Origin: Novosphingobium guangzhouense | Lineage (GTDB): Bacteria > Pseudomonadota > Alphaproteobacteria > Sphingomonadales > Sphingomonadaceae | DNA length: 64,000 bases | Direction: 5' to 3' | Assembly (NCBI RefSeq): GCF_002896965.1 | Contig: NZ_LYMM01000073.1 | Coordinates: 62,001-126,000 of the forward strand | Shown here: piece by piece, positions 16,493-25,812 of the stretch | Numbering within the stretch: the first letter of the stretch is position 1 | How the letters are laid out: the number at the start of each line of letters is the position of its first letter | Position numbers and translations under genes: made by a program | The notes under the pieces: generated by a model | The model's database searches: none | Told to the model about the DNA's origin: nothing | What the model saw: the letters and a program-made list of their open reading frames with translations, nothing else

Positions 16493-16878
16493 TTGCGAGG
16501 GCCGCGCTTGCGGTTATGAGGGCGGGGCGCATCCCCTTTGCCGTCCCGCGCACGGCCAAGCGCAGCGACAAGTTCGATGCGCAGTTTGTCGAAATCGCGC
16601 TCGACCCCGCCTTCGCGTCCGATCAGCACGTGGTCCGTGTCGGCAAGGCCATGTTCTGGCAACAATTCGCGCAGCAAAGCGCGGAAGCGCCGCTTCATGC
16701 GATTGCGCACCACAGCATTGCCGATCTTCTTCGTCACCGTAATCCCGGCGCGGCGCCCCAACCCCTCATTGCGATTGGCCAGTAGCACGAAACCTGGACG
16801 CGCAACTCGCAAGCCGCGATTCGCGGCCAGAAAGTCCGCGCGACGGCTTAGAATCGTGTAGGCGTCAGCCTGCTTCAT
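16489..16878 (-). CDS. rnpA: Ribonuclease P protein component
   Basis: From the ATG at 16878 the protein has 129 residues. It contains the RNase P protein signature around KKIGNAVVRNRMKRRFRALLRE, together with FLAANRGLRVARPGFVLL. It binds the RNase P RNA and helps mature tRNA 5' ends. The open frame extends upstream to 16920, but the first 14 residues lie in the inter-gene hairpin region and are unlike the family. It follows rpmH, separated by a strong hairpin. Confidence 0.95.
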   Translation of the reverse strand: MKQADAYTILSRRADFLAANRGLRVARPGFVLLANRNEGLGRRAGITVTKKIGNAVVRNRMKRRFRALLRELLPEHGLADTDHVLIGREGGVERDFDKLRIELVAALGRARDGKGDAPRPHNRKRGPRK

Positions 16879-16910
16879 GACGGGGGGCAGCGTCGGGATA
16901 GGCGATTCTC

Positions 16911-16970
16911 GCCAAAGCAAAACGGCGCCAGCCCATGCTCTCGCATAAGGCGAAAGCGTGGGCTGGCGCC
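16911..16970 (-). terminator. Strong hairpin between rpmH and rnpA
   Basis: Bases 16924-16943 and 16951-16970 form a roughly 20-bp stem with two G-T pairs and a seven-base loop, starting GGCGCCAGCCCA. Read on the minus strand it is followed by GTTTTGCTTT. It lies in the gap between rpmH and rnpA and probably ends part of the rpmH transcription, setting high rpmH and low rnpA expression. Confidence 0.7.
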
Positions 16971-17010
16971 GCTTATGGCAGGAGCATCAGCCCCTGCCGA
17001 TCCCGGCGGA

Positions 17011-17145
17011 TCAGGCCGAAAGCTTGGCGCGGCCGCGAGCGCGACGAGCGCGCAGAACCTTGCGACCACCAACGGTCGCGGTGCGGGCACGGAAACCGTG
17101 ACGACGGGCGCGAACAAGGTTGCTCGGCTGGAAAGTGCGCTTCAT
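17011..17145 (-). CDS. rpmH: 50S ribosomal protein L34
   Basis: The minus strand from the ATG at 17145 encodes 44 residues beginning MKRTFQPSNLVRARRHGFR and ending RARGRAKLSA, unmistakable L34. It is very basic and is part of the large ribosomal subunit near the exit tunnel. It heads the rnpA-yidD-yidC-yihA block, as in most bacteria. dnaA is not adjacent here. Confidence 0.98.
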   Translation of the reverse strand: MKRTFQPSNLVRARRHGFRARTATVGGRKVLRARRARGRAKLSA

Positions 17146-17213
17146 GTCAGTCCTCGAAAATCTAACAAAAAGGGCCGCCCAAACCGGACGACCATGGAAA
17201 TCGTTGGCCGCCG

Positions 17214-17969
17214 TTACTGGAACGAGGGCAATGAGTCAACAAGAGCCGCGATCTGGGTGAAGCGAAAGCGAGGCGCGACATCCACTTTCACCTCGTCCAG
17301 TTGCACCCATGCACTCATCTCTCCCGCATCGAGCCAGCGTGCTGAAGCGAACGGTACCGAATTGGTCATGGCGTAAAACGCCTGCGCCTCTGCCGCATCC
17401 ATTCCCATCGCGCGGTAATAGTCGATGTAACGGCGGTTCTCTGGCGCATTGGCTGCATAGTCAGAAGGCTCAAGCCCGGTATCGTCCTGCCAGGAATGCA
17501 CCGCGAACTGCGCCCCCGGATCGGCATAGCGTCGAACGCCTGCCAGGAACAACTCGACCCCGCCCGACCGCACCGAACCGCCTGCCGGGACATGAGTGAC
17601 GATGCCCTTGCGGCGAATCATCTGGCCGACCTGAAGGTTGGCCAGATCGTCCTCGGTGCCGGGACAATCTATCATCTCGATCGTGGCGATGCCCGGATGA
17701 TCGCGCAGCATCGCGGTGAATTGCTCCGGAGTTCGCCCATCGGTCACGTCCACCAGCGCAGCGCGCCCTTCATCAAGCACCCGGAACGGGCCATAGGCAG
17801 GCCCTTGAATCGCGGGTGTTTCGGCGGGAATGGAAAAAAGGGTGCGCTCGCCCCCGGTCACCACGGGATCGGCTTCCCCGATGACGGTCTCATATACGAT
17901 CACCTGCGCCGACAGGGGGGACACGGCACACAAGGCGAACAGTGCGAGACTTGCAGAAAGCGAGCGCAT
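17214..17969 (-). CDS. Secreted protein related to COG3904 ClpP/crotonase-fold proteins
   Basis: The 251-residue protein has a signal peptide (MRSLSASLALFALCAVSPLSA). Its central region has ALVDVTDGRTPEQFTAMLRDHPGIATIEM, GGSVRSGGVELFLAGVRRYA and GAQFAVHSWQDD, the layout of periplasmic COG3904 proteins with a ClpP/crotonase-like fold. The C-terminal half has YIDYYRAMGMDAAEAQAFYAM. Whether the serine and histidine form an active protease cannot be decided from sequence. It is divergent from yifB with a 140-bp shared upstream region. Confidence 0.75.
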   Translation of the reverse strand: MRSLSASLALFALCAVSPLSAQVIVYETVIGEADPVVTGGERTLFSIPAETPAIQGPAYGPFRVLDEGRAALVDVTDGRTPEQFTAMLRDHPGIATIEMIDCPGTEDDLANLQVGQMIRRKGIVTHVPAGGSVRSGGVELFLAGVRRYADPGAQFAVHSWQDDTGLEPSDYAANAPENRRYIDYYRAMGMDAAEAQAFYAMTNSVPFASARWLDAGEMSAWVQLDEVKVDVAPRFRFTQIAALVDSLPSFQ

Positions 17970-18111
17970 TGACAGTCTATACTGCGCGCACCCTTACCCT
18001 CTCCCTCACGGGTCCGGTTAAAGTGCTGTAAGGCATCTTTTTGAACGTAGCGCCAAGCCGATGCGGCGTTACTAGAATGATCCTCCTGCGATTACTTGTG
18101 AGGGGGCACTC

Positions 18112-19620
18112 TTGGTCGCCATAGTTTCGACCGTCGCGTACCTTGGACTTGAGGCTCGCGCCGTCGAAGTACAATGTCAGGTGGCACCGGGAATGCCGGG
18201 CTTTACGCTTGTCGGCCTGCCGGACAAGGCGGTGCGCGAAAGCACTCAGCGCGTCAGTGCCGCACTGACGGGCATGGGGCTGGCCCTGCCGCCCAAGCGA
18301 ATCATCGTGAACCTGTCCCCCGCCGATCTGCCCAAGGAAGGCTCGCACTTCGACCTGCCCGTGGCGCTTTCGCTGCTTGCAGCGATGGGGGTAATTGATG
18401 CCGAGCAACTCGGCGATTTCGTCGCAGTTGGTGAACTGGCCCTCGACGGGCGGATCATCCCCTCCCCCGGAGTGCTGCTGGCCGCAATCCACGCCAGTGA
18501 ACACGAAAAGGGCCTTATCTGCCCTGCCCCGCAAGGATCCGAAGCGCGATGGGCCAGCGGCGTCCCGGTCGTCGCCGCGCCGAACCTGATCAGCCTGCTC
18601 AACCACCTGCGCGGCCTTCAAGTGCTGCAGACACCTCCGCTGGGCGAAGTGGAAGCGCCCTCGCGCGCCCCCGATCTCCGGCAGGTGAAAGGGCAGGAAA
18701 CCGCCCGCCGGGCGCTGGAAATCGCGGCCGCAGGCGCACACAACCTGCTGATGGTGGGGCCGCCGGGCGCGGGCAAGTCTCTACTCGCTTCATGCCTGCC
18801 GGGGGTACTACCCGAGCTCACCCCGCCCGAAGCGCTGGAAGTGTCCATGGTCGCCTCGGTCGCCGGAACGCTGGAGGGCGGCCGCATCAGTCGTTCCCGT
18901 CCCTATCGAGCGCCGCATCACTCGGCCTCGATCGCAGCTCTGACAGGCGGGGGTATCAAGGTGCGGCCGGGCGAGGTATCTCTCGCCCATCTCGGCGTCC
19001 TGTTCCTCGACGAGCTTCCGGAATTCCAGCGCCAGGCGCTCGATTCGCTGCGCCAGCCGCTGGAAAGCGGAGAGGTTACCGTGGCGCGGGCCAATGCGCA
19101 TCTGACCTATCCTGCCAGAGTGCAACTGATCGCGGCCATGAACCCCTGCCGCTGCGGCCATCTGGGCGATCCCGCGCTGGCCTGCAGCCGCGCCCCACGC
19201 TGTGCGGCGGACTACCAGAGCAAGGTATCCGGGCCGCTGCTTGACCGGATCGACCTTCATGTCGAGGTCGATCCGGTCCGCGCCGCCGACCTTGCCCTGC
19301 CCCCGCCGCTTGAAGGCAGCGCCGAAGTTGCCGCCCGCGTCGCCCGGGCAAGGCACGTCCAGACGGAGCGGCTTGTCGACTGCAAGGCCAGGACCAATGC
19401 CGAACTCGACGGAGACTTGCTTGAAAGGCACGCCACACCGGACGAAGCCGGCCGGAAGCTGCTACTGCAAGCAGCCGAAGCGATGCGGCTGTCCGCCCGT
19501 GGCTACACGCGCATCCTGCGCGTCGCACGCACCATCGCCGACCTTGCGGGATCAGCGGAGATCGGACGCGCGCATGTCGCCGAAGCCCTCAGCTATCGGC
19601 GCCGACCTCCCCGCGCCTGA
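18112..19620 (+). CDS. YifB/ComM family Mg-chelatase-like AAA+ ATPase
   Basis: The 502-residue protein begins at a TTG after an AGGGGG element. It has the N-terminal ChlI domain (MPGFTLVGLPDKAVRESTQRV, NLSPADLPKEGSHFDLPVAL), an AAA+ core with Walker A MVGPPGAGKS near residue 223 and Walker B GVLFLDELPEF, and the C-terminal helical domain (ARGYTRILRVARTIADLAGS). ComM proteins are branch-migration helicases acting in natural transformation. A competence role here is inferred from the family only. It converges with the hydrolase gene ending at 19623. Confidence 0.93.
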   Translation: MVAIVSTVAYLGLEARAVEVQCQVAPGMPGFTLVGLPDKAVRESTQRVSAALTGMGLALPPKRIIVNLSPADLPKEGSHFDLPVALSLLAAMGVIDAEQLGDFVAVGELALDGRIIPSPGVLLAAIHASEHEKGLICPAPQGSEARWASGVPVVAAPNLISLLNHLRGLQVLQTPPLGEVEAPSRAPDLRQVKGQETARRALEIAAAGAHNLLMVGPPGAGKSLLASCLPGVLPELTPPEALEVSMVASVAGTLEGGRISRSRPYRAPHHSASIAALTGGGIKVRPGEVSLAHLGVLFLDELPEFQRQALDSLRQPLESGEVTVARANAHLTYPARVQLIAAMNPCRCGHLGDPALACSRAPRCAADYQSKVSGPLLDRIDLHVEVDPVRAADLALPPPLEGSAEVAARVARARHVQTERLVDCKARTNAELDGDLLERHATPDEAGRKLLLQAAEAMRLSARGYTRILRVARTIADLAGSAEIGRAHVAEALSYRRRPPRA

Positions 19621-19622
19621 CT

Positions 19623-20399
19623 TCATTCCTTGATATCGAGCTGACGCAACACTTCTGCTACGACCTTGGGCGAACTGGAAAAGTCGAGGTGACTGCACCG
19701 GATCGCGACCGCACGATCTCTCTCATGCGGCCAGCCGGCGGCGGCGCGCGGCTGGATGATACCGTCACGCGGGCTCCACAGCGCCACTGTGGGCACATCG
19801 GGCTTGGCCGAAAAATCGCAGTCGATCGGCGGCCGGTCAACCGAATGGCCGGTCACCACCTGATAGGCCTTCCACGCGTTATTAGCGCGAGGATCACCCG
19901 AAAACGGTGTGCCCATGGTGATGACCTTGGCCACCAGATGCGGTTCACGCCGAGCGATTTCACGCGCGAATAGGCCGCCAAGACTCCAGCCGACCAGTGC
20001 CACGGGATGCCAGTTCTCCCGCGCGATCACGGCCACACGGCGCATGAGGTAGGAGAAGTTTCGCTCGTTCGGACCAAGGTTGAGGCCCAGGCCCCACTGG
20101 TGGACGTGATGTCCCGCGGCCGAAAGCGCGTCTGCCATCGGCTTCATCCGCTTGGGATGGGCGCCGAAGCCGGGTAACAGCATGACCGGCATCGGGCTTG
20201 CTGCAGGTTGCACCCGCCTTCCCGTGAACCGCACCTTGTGCCCGCCCCGGTACAGAGAGCGCAACTCCGCCCACATGAGTTCTACCGGCGGCTTGCGTAC
20301 ACCTTCGGGATGCTGTTCGCGCACAAAAGCTGCGCGGCGCGCAATCGCCGCACGCAGGGAGCCTGCAATGCGTTCCTGTTCCTCGTCCGGCGCGTCCAT
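19623..20399 (-). CDS. Alpha/beta hydrolase
   Basis: The 258-residue cytosolic protein has an oxyanion segment (MPVMLLPGFGAHPKRMKPMA) and the nucleophile elbow GWSLGG near residue 137. A likely acidic residue is in VALWSPRDGI and the catalytic His in RCSHLDF near the C-terminus. It resembles lipase-like hydrolases of sphingomonads with a roughly 55-residue N-terminal extension. The substrate is unknown. It is divergent from uvrB across a 177-bp interval that holds no other gene I can support. Confidence 0.85.
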   Translation of the reverse strand: MDAPDEEQERIAGSLRAAIARRAAFVREQHPEGVRKPPVELMWAELRSLYRGGHKVRFTGRRVQPAASPMPVMLLPGFGAHPKRMKPMADALSAAGHHVHQWGLGLNLGPNERNFSYLMRRVAVIARENWHPVALVGWSLGGLFAREIARREPHLVAKVITMGTPFSGDPRANNAWKAYQVVTGHSVDRPPIDCDFSAKPDVPTVALWSPRDGIIQPRAAAGWPHERDRAVAIRCSHLDFSSSPKVVAEVLRQLDIKE

Positions 20400-20576
20400 C
20401 GCCTGCGTTCTGCCACCTTGACCGGGTCGTCGCGATCACGCTGCTGGATCATCGCTGCTGACCATATAGTTGATCCGGCGAAGGTAGGCTCTCCGACCTG
20501 CCTTGCCAACGCATAAGCCAACTCGCGGGAAAGCGCCCTGTTGCCGTGGCACCGCATATACCCCATATGTTCCGCT

Positions 20577-22763
20577 ATGGCAGAGCTCATCATCCGTCGC
20601 GGCCTTGAAGAACCTGATACTTCGGGCAACTTCGTCCCCCACAAGCCGCAGCGGCCTGACAAATCAATGCCGGGCAAGCCGTTCAGAATCGTGTCGGACT
20701 ATTCCCCCGCAGGCGACCAGCCAACCGCTATCGCAGATCTCGTCGCCAGCGCCGAGGAAGGCGAAAAAACGCAGGTGCTGCTGGGTGTGACGGGATCAGG
20801 CAAGACCTTCACCATGGCCAAGGTGATCGAACACCTGCAGCGTCCGGCCTTGATCCTTGCTCCCAACAAGATCCTGGCTGCCCAACTCTATGCCGAGATG
20901 AAGGACTTTTTCCCCGAGAACGCGGTGGAATATTTCGTCTCGTACTACGATTATTACCAACCCGAAGCCTATGTCCCCCGGTCGGACACCTACATCGAGA
21001 AGGAAAGCTCGGTGAACGAGGCGATCGACCGGATGCGCCACTCGGCCACCCGCGCACTGCTGGAGCGGGACGACGTGATCATCGTCGCCTCTGTGTCCTG
21101 CCTTTACGGCATCGGCTCGGTCGAGACGTACTCCGCGATGATCTTCGACCTTATCAGCGGCAAGGCGCAGGACCAGACCGAAATCATCCGCAAGCTCGTC
21201 GCCCTCCAGTACAAGCGCAACGACGTCGCCTTCGCGCGCGGCAACTTCCGTGTGCGGGGCGATAATCTGGAGCTGTTCCCCAGCCACCTCGAAGACGTGG
21301 CATGGCGCATCAGCTTCTTCGGTGACGAGATCGAGGAAATTGCGGAGTTCGATCCGCTCACCGGCAAGAAGGGCGCGGTGCTGGACAAGGTGCGCGTTTA
21401 TGCGAATTCGCACTATGTAACCCCCGGCCCGACGATGCGGCAGGCAAGCGAGGCCATCCGCTTCGAACTGACCGAGCGCCTCAAGGAACTTGAGATCGAG
21501 GGCAAGCTGCTGGAGGCCCAACGCCTCGAACAGCGCACCAACTTCGACCTTGAGATGATCGCCGCCACCGGATCGTGCAACGGAATCGAGAACTACAGCC
21601 GCTTTCTGACCGGCCGTCTCCCTGGAGAACCGCCGCCGACGCTGTTCGAATACCTGCCCGACAACGCCCTGCTCTTCATCGACGAAAGTCACCAGACGGT
21701 GCCGCAGATCGGCGCGATGGCGCGGGGCGATCACCGGCGAAAGATAACGCTGGCCGAATATGGCTTCCGCCTGCCCTCCTGTATCGACAATCGTCCGCTG
21801 CGCTTCAACGAGTGGGACGCGATGCGCCCGCAGACTTTCGCGGTGTCCGCCACGCCGGGACACTGGGAGATGGACCAGACCGGGGGCGTTTTCGCCGAAC
21901 AGGTCATCCGCCCAACCGGCCTGATCGACCCGCCCGTCACCATCCGCCCGGTCGAAGACCAGGTGCAAGACTGCATCAACGAATGCAAGGAAACGGCGGC
22001 CAAGGGCTACCGCACCCTCGTCACCACCCTCACCAAGCGCATGGCCGAGGATTTGACCGAGTTCATGCATGAGCAGGGCGTGCGCGTGCGCTACATGCAC
22101 TCCGACGTGGAGACGCTTGAGCGCATCGAACTGATCCGCGACTTGCGCATGGGCGTGTATGACGTGCTGATCGGCATCAACCTGCTGCGCGAGGGCCTCG
22201 ACATTCCTGAATGCGGCCTCGTGTGCATTCTCGATGCCGACAAGGAAGGCTTCCTGCGCAGTGAAACCTCGCTGATCCAGACCATCGGCCGCGCCGCGCG
22301 CAACGTGGATGGCCGGGTCATTCTCTACGCCGACCGGATCACCGGATCGATGGAACGCGCGATGGCCGAAACCGATCGCCGTCGCGCCAAGCAGGAAGAA
22401 TACAACGTCGAACACGGCATCACCCCGCAGACGATCAAGCGCCGCATTGCCGACATCGTGGCGGATACGGCCAGCCGCGACGGCGTGGTGGTGGACCTTG
22501 AGGACGACACCACCAACAACCTCGTCGGCCACAACCTGCGCGCCTACATCGAAGATCTGGAAAAGCGCATGCGCGCAGCAGCCGCAGACCTGGAATTCGA
22601 GGAAGCGGGACGCCTGCGCGACGAGATCAGACGGCTTGAGCAGAGCGAACTTGGCCTGCCCGAGGGCGAGCATAAGGCCCCAAGAGTCGGGCGCAGCAAC
22701 GAGGGCAAGCCGGGCACGCGCAAGATGCGATACGGGAAGACGCAGCGGAAGTTCGGGAAGTAG
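20577..22763 (+). CDS. uvrB: Excinuclease ABC subunit UvrB
   Basis: From the ATG at 20577 the product has 728 residues. Walker A is GVTGSGKTF near residue 70. The damage-verifying beta-hairpin is YYDYYQPEAYVPRSDTYIEKE, and DESH marks motif II. TTLTKRMAEDLTEF and LREGLDIPECGLV are helicase motifs, and QTIGRAARN is motif VI. The C-terminal UVR domain (DLEFEEAGRLRDEIRRLE) binds UvrC. UvrB verifies lesions in nucleotide excision repair with UvrA and UvrC. An upstream in-frame ATG at 20541 is less likely because the family N-terminus is closer to MAELIIRRGLEEP. A 625-residue antisense frame is a shadow. Confidence 0.97.
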   Translation: MAELIIRRGLEEPDTSGNFVPHKPQRPDKSMPGKPFRIVSDYSPAGDQPTAIADLVASAEEGEKTQVLLGVTGSGKTFTMAKVIEHLQRPALILAPNKILAAQLYAEMKDFFPENAVEYFVSYYDYYQPEAYVPRSDTYIEKESSVNEAIDRMRHSATRALLERDDVIIVASVSCLYGIGSVETYSAMIFDLISGKAQDQTEIIRKLVALQYKRNDVAFARGNFRVRGDNLELFPSHLEDVAWRISFFGDEIEEIAEFDPLTGKKGAVLDKVRVYANSHYVTPGPTMRQASEAIRFELTERLKELEIEGKLLEAQRLEQRTNFDLEMIAATGSCNGIENYSRFLTGRLPGEPPPTLFEYLPDNALLFIDESHQTVPQIGAMARGDHRRKITLAEYGFRLPSCIDNRPLRFNEWDAMRPQTFAVSATPGHWEMDQTGGVFAEQVIRPTGLIDPPVTIRPVEDQVQDCINECKETAAKGYRTLVTTLTKRMAEDLTEFMHEQGVRVRYMHSDVETLERIELIRDLRMGVYDVLIGINLLREGLDIPECGLVCILDADKEGFLRSETSLIQTIGRAARNVDGRVILYADRITGSMERAMAETDRRRAKQEEYNVEHGITPQTIKRRIADIVADTASRDGVVVDLEDDTTNNLVGHNLRAYIEDLEKRMRAAAADLEFEEAGRLRDEIRRLEQSELGLPEGEHKAPRVGRSNEGKPGTRKMRYGKTQRKFGK

Positions 22764-22765
22764 GG

Positions 22766-22805
22766 TCGAAAAATCTCACCCGTGGCGGCTTTTCACACCG
22801 CCACG
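22766..22805 (-). terminator. Hairpin terminator at the 3' end of the adenosine deaminase gene
   Basis: CGTGGCGG (22781-22788) pairs perfectly with CCGCCACG (22798-22805) across a nine-base loop. The stem overlaps the last codons of the minus-strand gene. On the minus strand it is followed within eight bases by ATTTTTC. It lies in the convergent gap with uvrB. Confidence 0.6.
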
Positions 22806-23908
22806 CCCTGCGCCTTCGCAAAGGCCGCCAGCTTACCCAGATAACCTGCCTTGCGCTCCGGCGTGAGCCATGCAGTGTCGAGCGCATTGTGCGAAATTCG
22901 TACCAATTCCGCCTTCGTCAGCCTTGATCGCACCTGCGCCTCGATCATAGCTTCGGTGATGTAGCTGCTGCCCATGTAGGCGGGGTCGTCCGAGTTGATC
23001 GAGACTTTCAGTCCCTGATCAAGCATTCCGCGCACCACCTCAACCGGTTGCCCATCCACCACGACTTTACCTGAGAACGAAGGGCAGACGGTAAAGGCCA
23101 TATCCTTCGTCTTGGCGATGCCGATCAGTTCGGGCGACTGCAGGATGTTGCCGCCGTGGTCGATGCGATCGACGGCGATATCGACCAGCGCCTCACGCAA
23201 ATGCTCCAGCGTGTCCTTCTGGTTCACGTCGCAATGGGCTGTCACTTTCAGGCCGGCGGCGCGGGCCTTGGCGAAGTGGGCGGCGAACTTGGTGGGCGGA
23301 TTGTCTTTCTCGTCCGAATCGAGGCCCACCCCAACAAGCTTGTCCTTGTAGGGCAGAGCGGCATCGAGCGCAGCCATCGCGTTATCCGCCGTGAGGTCAC
23401 GCATGAAGCACAGGATCAGTTGCGAGCCGATGCCCAGCTTTGCCTCCGCATCCGCCCTCGCGCGGGTGATACCCCCAATTACCGCCGCGATCGGCACACC
23501 TCGGTCGATATGCTGCTGGGGGTCGAAGAACATCTCGGCATACAGCACGTTCTGGGAATGGGCCTTGGCCAGATAGGCGTAGCACAGATCGTAGAAGTCC
23601 CGCTCAGTTAGCAGGACGTTCATGCCCTCGTAGTAGACCTTCAGGAACGTGGGCAGGTCGTGGAACACATAGCTGCGCTTCATCGCGGCGACATCGGCGT
23701 AAGGCAGCTTGACCCCGTTGCGTTCAGCAAGCGCGAATTTCATCTCGGCTTCCAGCGTACCTTCGAGATGCACATGGTACTCGGCCTTGGGCATGGCGGC
23801 GATGAATGCCGCCATGTCCTGCTGCGCGGCGAGCGCATGCATTGGCATCAATGGCATCGCTGCGGCGCACAGCGCTCCGCCGATCAGAAAACGTCGATCC
23901 ATGTTCAT
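22793..23908 (-). CDS. Exported adenosine deaminase family protein (Tat-type signal)
   Basis: The ATG at 23908 gives 371 residues with an RR-containing signal (MNMDRRFLIGGALCAAAMPL) that looks Tat-type, so the folded enzyme is probably periplasmic. The deaminase core shows the zinc-binding KAEYHVHLEGTL, the FDPQQH segment, VTAHCDVNQ, the catalytic VDRIDHGGNI and SINSDDPAYMGS. It hydrolyses adenosine or a related 6-aminopurine compound to the 6-oxo form. An ATG at 23902 is the alternative start. An exported deaminase fits purine scavenging together with the S1/P1 nuclease and the nucleoside transporter at 7538-8866, although the genes are not in one operon. Confidence 0.88.
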   Translation of the reverse strand: MNMDRRFLIGGALCAAAMPLMPMHALAAQQDMAAFIAAMPKAEYHVHLEGTLEAEMKFALAERNGVKLPYADVAAMKRSYVFHDLPTFLKVYYEGMNVLLTERDFYDLCYAYLAKAHSQNVLYAEMFFDPQQHIDRGVPIAAVIGGITRARADAEAKLGIGSQLILCFMRDLTADNAMAALDAALPYKDKLVGVGLDSDEKDNPPTKFAAHFAKARAAGLKVTAHCDVNQKDTLEHLREALVDIAVDRIDHGGNILQSPELIGIAKTKDMAFTVCPSFSGKVVVDGQPVEVVRGMLDQGLKVSINSDDPAYMGSSYITEAMIEAQVRSRLTKAELVRISHNALDTAWLTPERKAGYLGKLAAFAKAQGVAV

Positions 23909-24022
23909 GATGAAAGCCCACCCCTGAGAGAAGAGTCGATCATCAGGACAGGCGCAAGCCGTGTCCAACCGAGAAAACGGGACACGGCGTTGCAGAAAAT
24001 GGGGCGTCTTGCCGCGCCCTCG

Positions 24023-24886
24023 TCAGTTCCAGGTGGCTTCGGGCGGCAGACTCATCAGGATCGCGTCGATGTTTCCGCCGGTCTTCAGACCGAACAGGGT
24101 GCCTCTATCATAGACAAGATTGAATTCGGCATAGCGGCCGCGCCATTCCAACTGCTGCACCTTGTCGGCGGGGGTAAAGTCCATCCCCAAGCGGCGACGG
24201 ACCAGCTTGGGAAACACCGCCAGAAAGGCTTCTCCCACCGCTTGCGTGAAGGCGAAGTTGGCTTCCCACGCGGCTTGGTCAGGACATTCGAGGTGATCGT
24301 AGAATATGCCGCCCACGCCGCGGTGCACCTTGCGGTGCGGGATGTAGAAATACTCGTCCGCCCATGCTTTGAAGCGGTCGTAATAACCGGCGCCATGGCT
24401 ATCGCAGGCAGCCTTGAAGGCAGCGTGGAAATCCTCGGTATCTTCCGCATAGGGCAGCGGTGGATTGAGATCCGCCCCCCCGCCGAACCATGCCTTCGTC
24501 GTCGTAAGGAAGCGGGTATTCATGTGGACCGCCGGAACATGCGGGTTTGCCATGTGCGCGACAAGGCTGATGCCGGTGGCAGTGAACCCGTTGTTTTCGG
24601 CAGACGCACCATTGATCGTCGCGGCGAAGTCCTTGGCCAGCCCGCCGGAAACGGTCGAGATGTTCACCCCGACCTTCTCGAACACACGCCCCTTCATCAG
24701 CCCGCGCGTGCCCCCGCCAGTCTCGCCGCCCTCGCCTTCCACGGCAGCACGCTGCCAGGGCGTGTATCCAAACACGGCATCAGAACCAGCCTCACGTTCG
24801 ATCGCCTCGAACTCGCCGCAGATGCGGTCGCGCAAGATGCGAAACCAGTCGCTGGCGCGCGTCGTGTAGGGGGTCCAGTCCATCAT
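24023..24886 (-). CDS. hemF: Oxygen-dependent coproporphyrinogen III oxidase HemF
   Basis: From the ATG at 24886 (GAGG five bases upstream) the protein has 287 residues. Signatures are GGGTRGLMKGRVFEKVGVN, PAVHMNTRFLTTTKAWFGGG, ADLNPPLPY, YIPHRKVHRGVGGIFYDHL and the C-terminal FNLVYDRGTLFGLKTGGN. HemF decarboxylates coproporphyrinogen III to protoporphyrinogen IX using oxygen, in haem synthesis. The longer upstream frame runs through pdeM in antisense and is not used. It is divergent from pdeM with a 90-bp gap. Confidence 0.97.
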   Translation of the reverse strand: MMDWTPYTTRASDWFRILRDRICGEFEAIEREAGSDAVFGYTPWQRAAVEGEGGETGGGTRGLMKGRVFEKVGVNISTVSGGLAKDFAATINGASAENNGFTATGISLVAHMANPHVPAVHMNTRFLTTTKAWFGGGADLNPPLPYAEDTEDFHAAFKAACDSHGAGYYDRFKAWADEYFYIPHRKVHRGVGGIFYDHLECPDQAAWEANFAFTQAVGEAFLAVFPKLVRRRLGMDFTPADKVQQLEWRGRYAEFNLVYDRGTLFGLKTGGNIDAILMSLPPEATWN

Positions 24887-24975
24887 CGTGTCCTCATGGC
24901 AGGTTGCCGCACTTATGGCACTCATCGCTTTGCAGGGCGCTTGCCAAATCGGACAGGCTGCGGCAAGGGAAAGCC

Positions 24976-25668
24976 ATGGTTCCCTTTTCGTTCTGCCGTC
25001 AGGAGATGATGCTGCTCGACGGCGCCCTGCGCGGAGCAAGCGCGCTCTACTGGCCGCGCGAACAGGCGCTCCTCGTCGCGGACCTGCATCTCGAAAAGGC
25101 GAGCTTTTTCGCACGGACCGGGCAAATGCTCCCTCCCTACGATAGCCGCGAGACACTGGAGCGCCTGGCCTCGGCAGTGCGAACCACCGGGGCGCGTCGC
25201 GTGTTTGCTCTGGGCGACAATTTCCATGACAGTCGCGGCCCTGATCGGCTGGAACCGCATGCCGCAGGAATGCTGGCCGCCCTCACCCGGGCGCTGGATT
25301 GGGTATGGATCACGGGCAATCACGATCCGCATCTGGGCGACGAAGCCGGCGGCACTCGGGCGGAAGAACTCGTGGTTGCGGGGATGACGCTAAGGCATCA
25401 GGCGATTCCCGGAACCCAAGAAGCGGAAATCTCAGGCCATTTTCACCCACGGCTGATGGTGGAGGCGCGCGGGCGCCGGATCACGCGTCCCTGCGCAGTC
25501 CTGAGCGAAAAGCGCCTCATCCTGCCGGCATTCGGTGCATTGACGGGCGGGATGAACGCCGCCGATCCGGCGATCCTGTCCGCGTTGCAACCGGCCGAAA
25601 CAATCGAGGCTCTGCTGCCTGCACGCGACAAGCTTGTACGCTATCCGCTCTGGCGAAAAGCGGCCTGA
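24976..25668 (+). CDS. pdeM: Ligase-associated DNA damage response endonuclease PdeM
   Basis: The ATG at 24976 follows AAGGGA and yields 230 residues. The metallophosphoesterase motifs are DLHLEKASFFA, GDNFHD, ITGNHDPHLG and EISGHFHPR, in the order and spacing of the PdeM family. PdeM usually occurs with an ATP-dependent ligase, an Lhr-like helicase and an MBL-fold nuclease, but none of these is next to it here. The partner genes may be elsewhere on the chromosome. Confidence 0.9.
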   Translation: MVPFSFCRQEMMLLDGALRGASALYWPREQALLVADLHLEKASFFARTGQMLPPYDSRETLERLASAVRTTGARRVFALGDNFHDSRGPDRLEPHAAGMLAALTRALDWVWITGNHDPHLGDEAGGTRAEELVVAGMTLRHQAIPGTQEAEISGHFHPRLMVEARGRRITRPCAVLSEKRLILPAFGALTGGMNAADPAILSALQPAETIEALLPARDKLVRYPLWRKAA

Positions 25669-25812
25669 ACACCTATATGGCCCGCAAGGTCGGTTTCCGG
25701 CCGGGGCGATCCTGATGCCTTGTCGTAAAATCCCGGCTTTCGCGGGAGGACGAATCGCATTAATGACCGCCGAATCCCGCCACGTCGACAGTAACGACTC
25801 AGGAGAACGCAT

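Noticed and set aside
20796..22673. 625-residue minus-strand frame
   Set aside because: It is the exact antisense shadow of uvrB in a high-GC genome.
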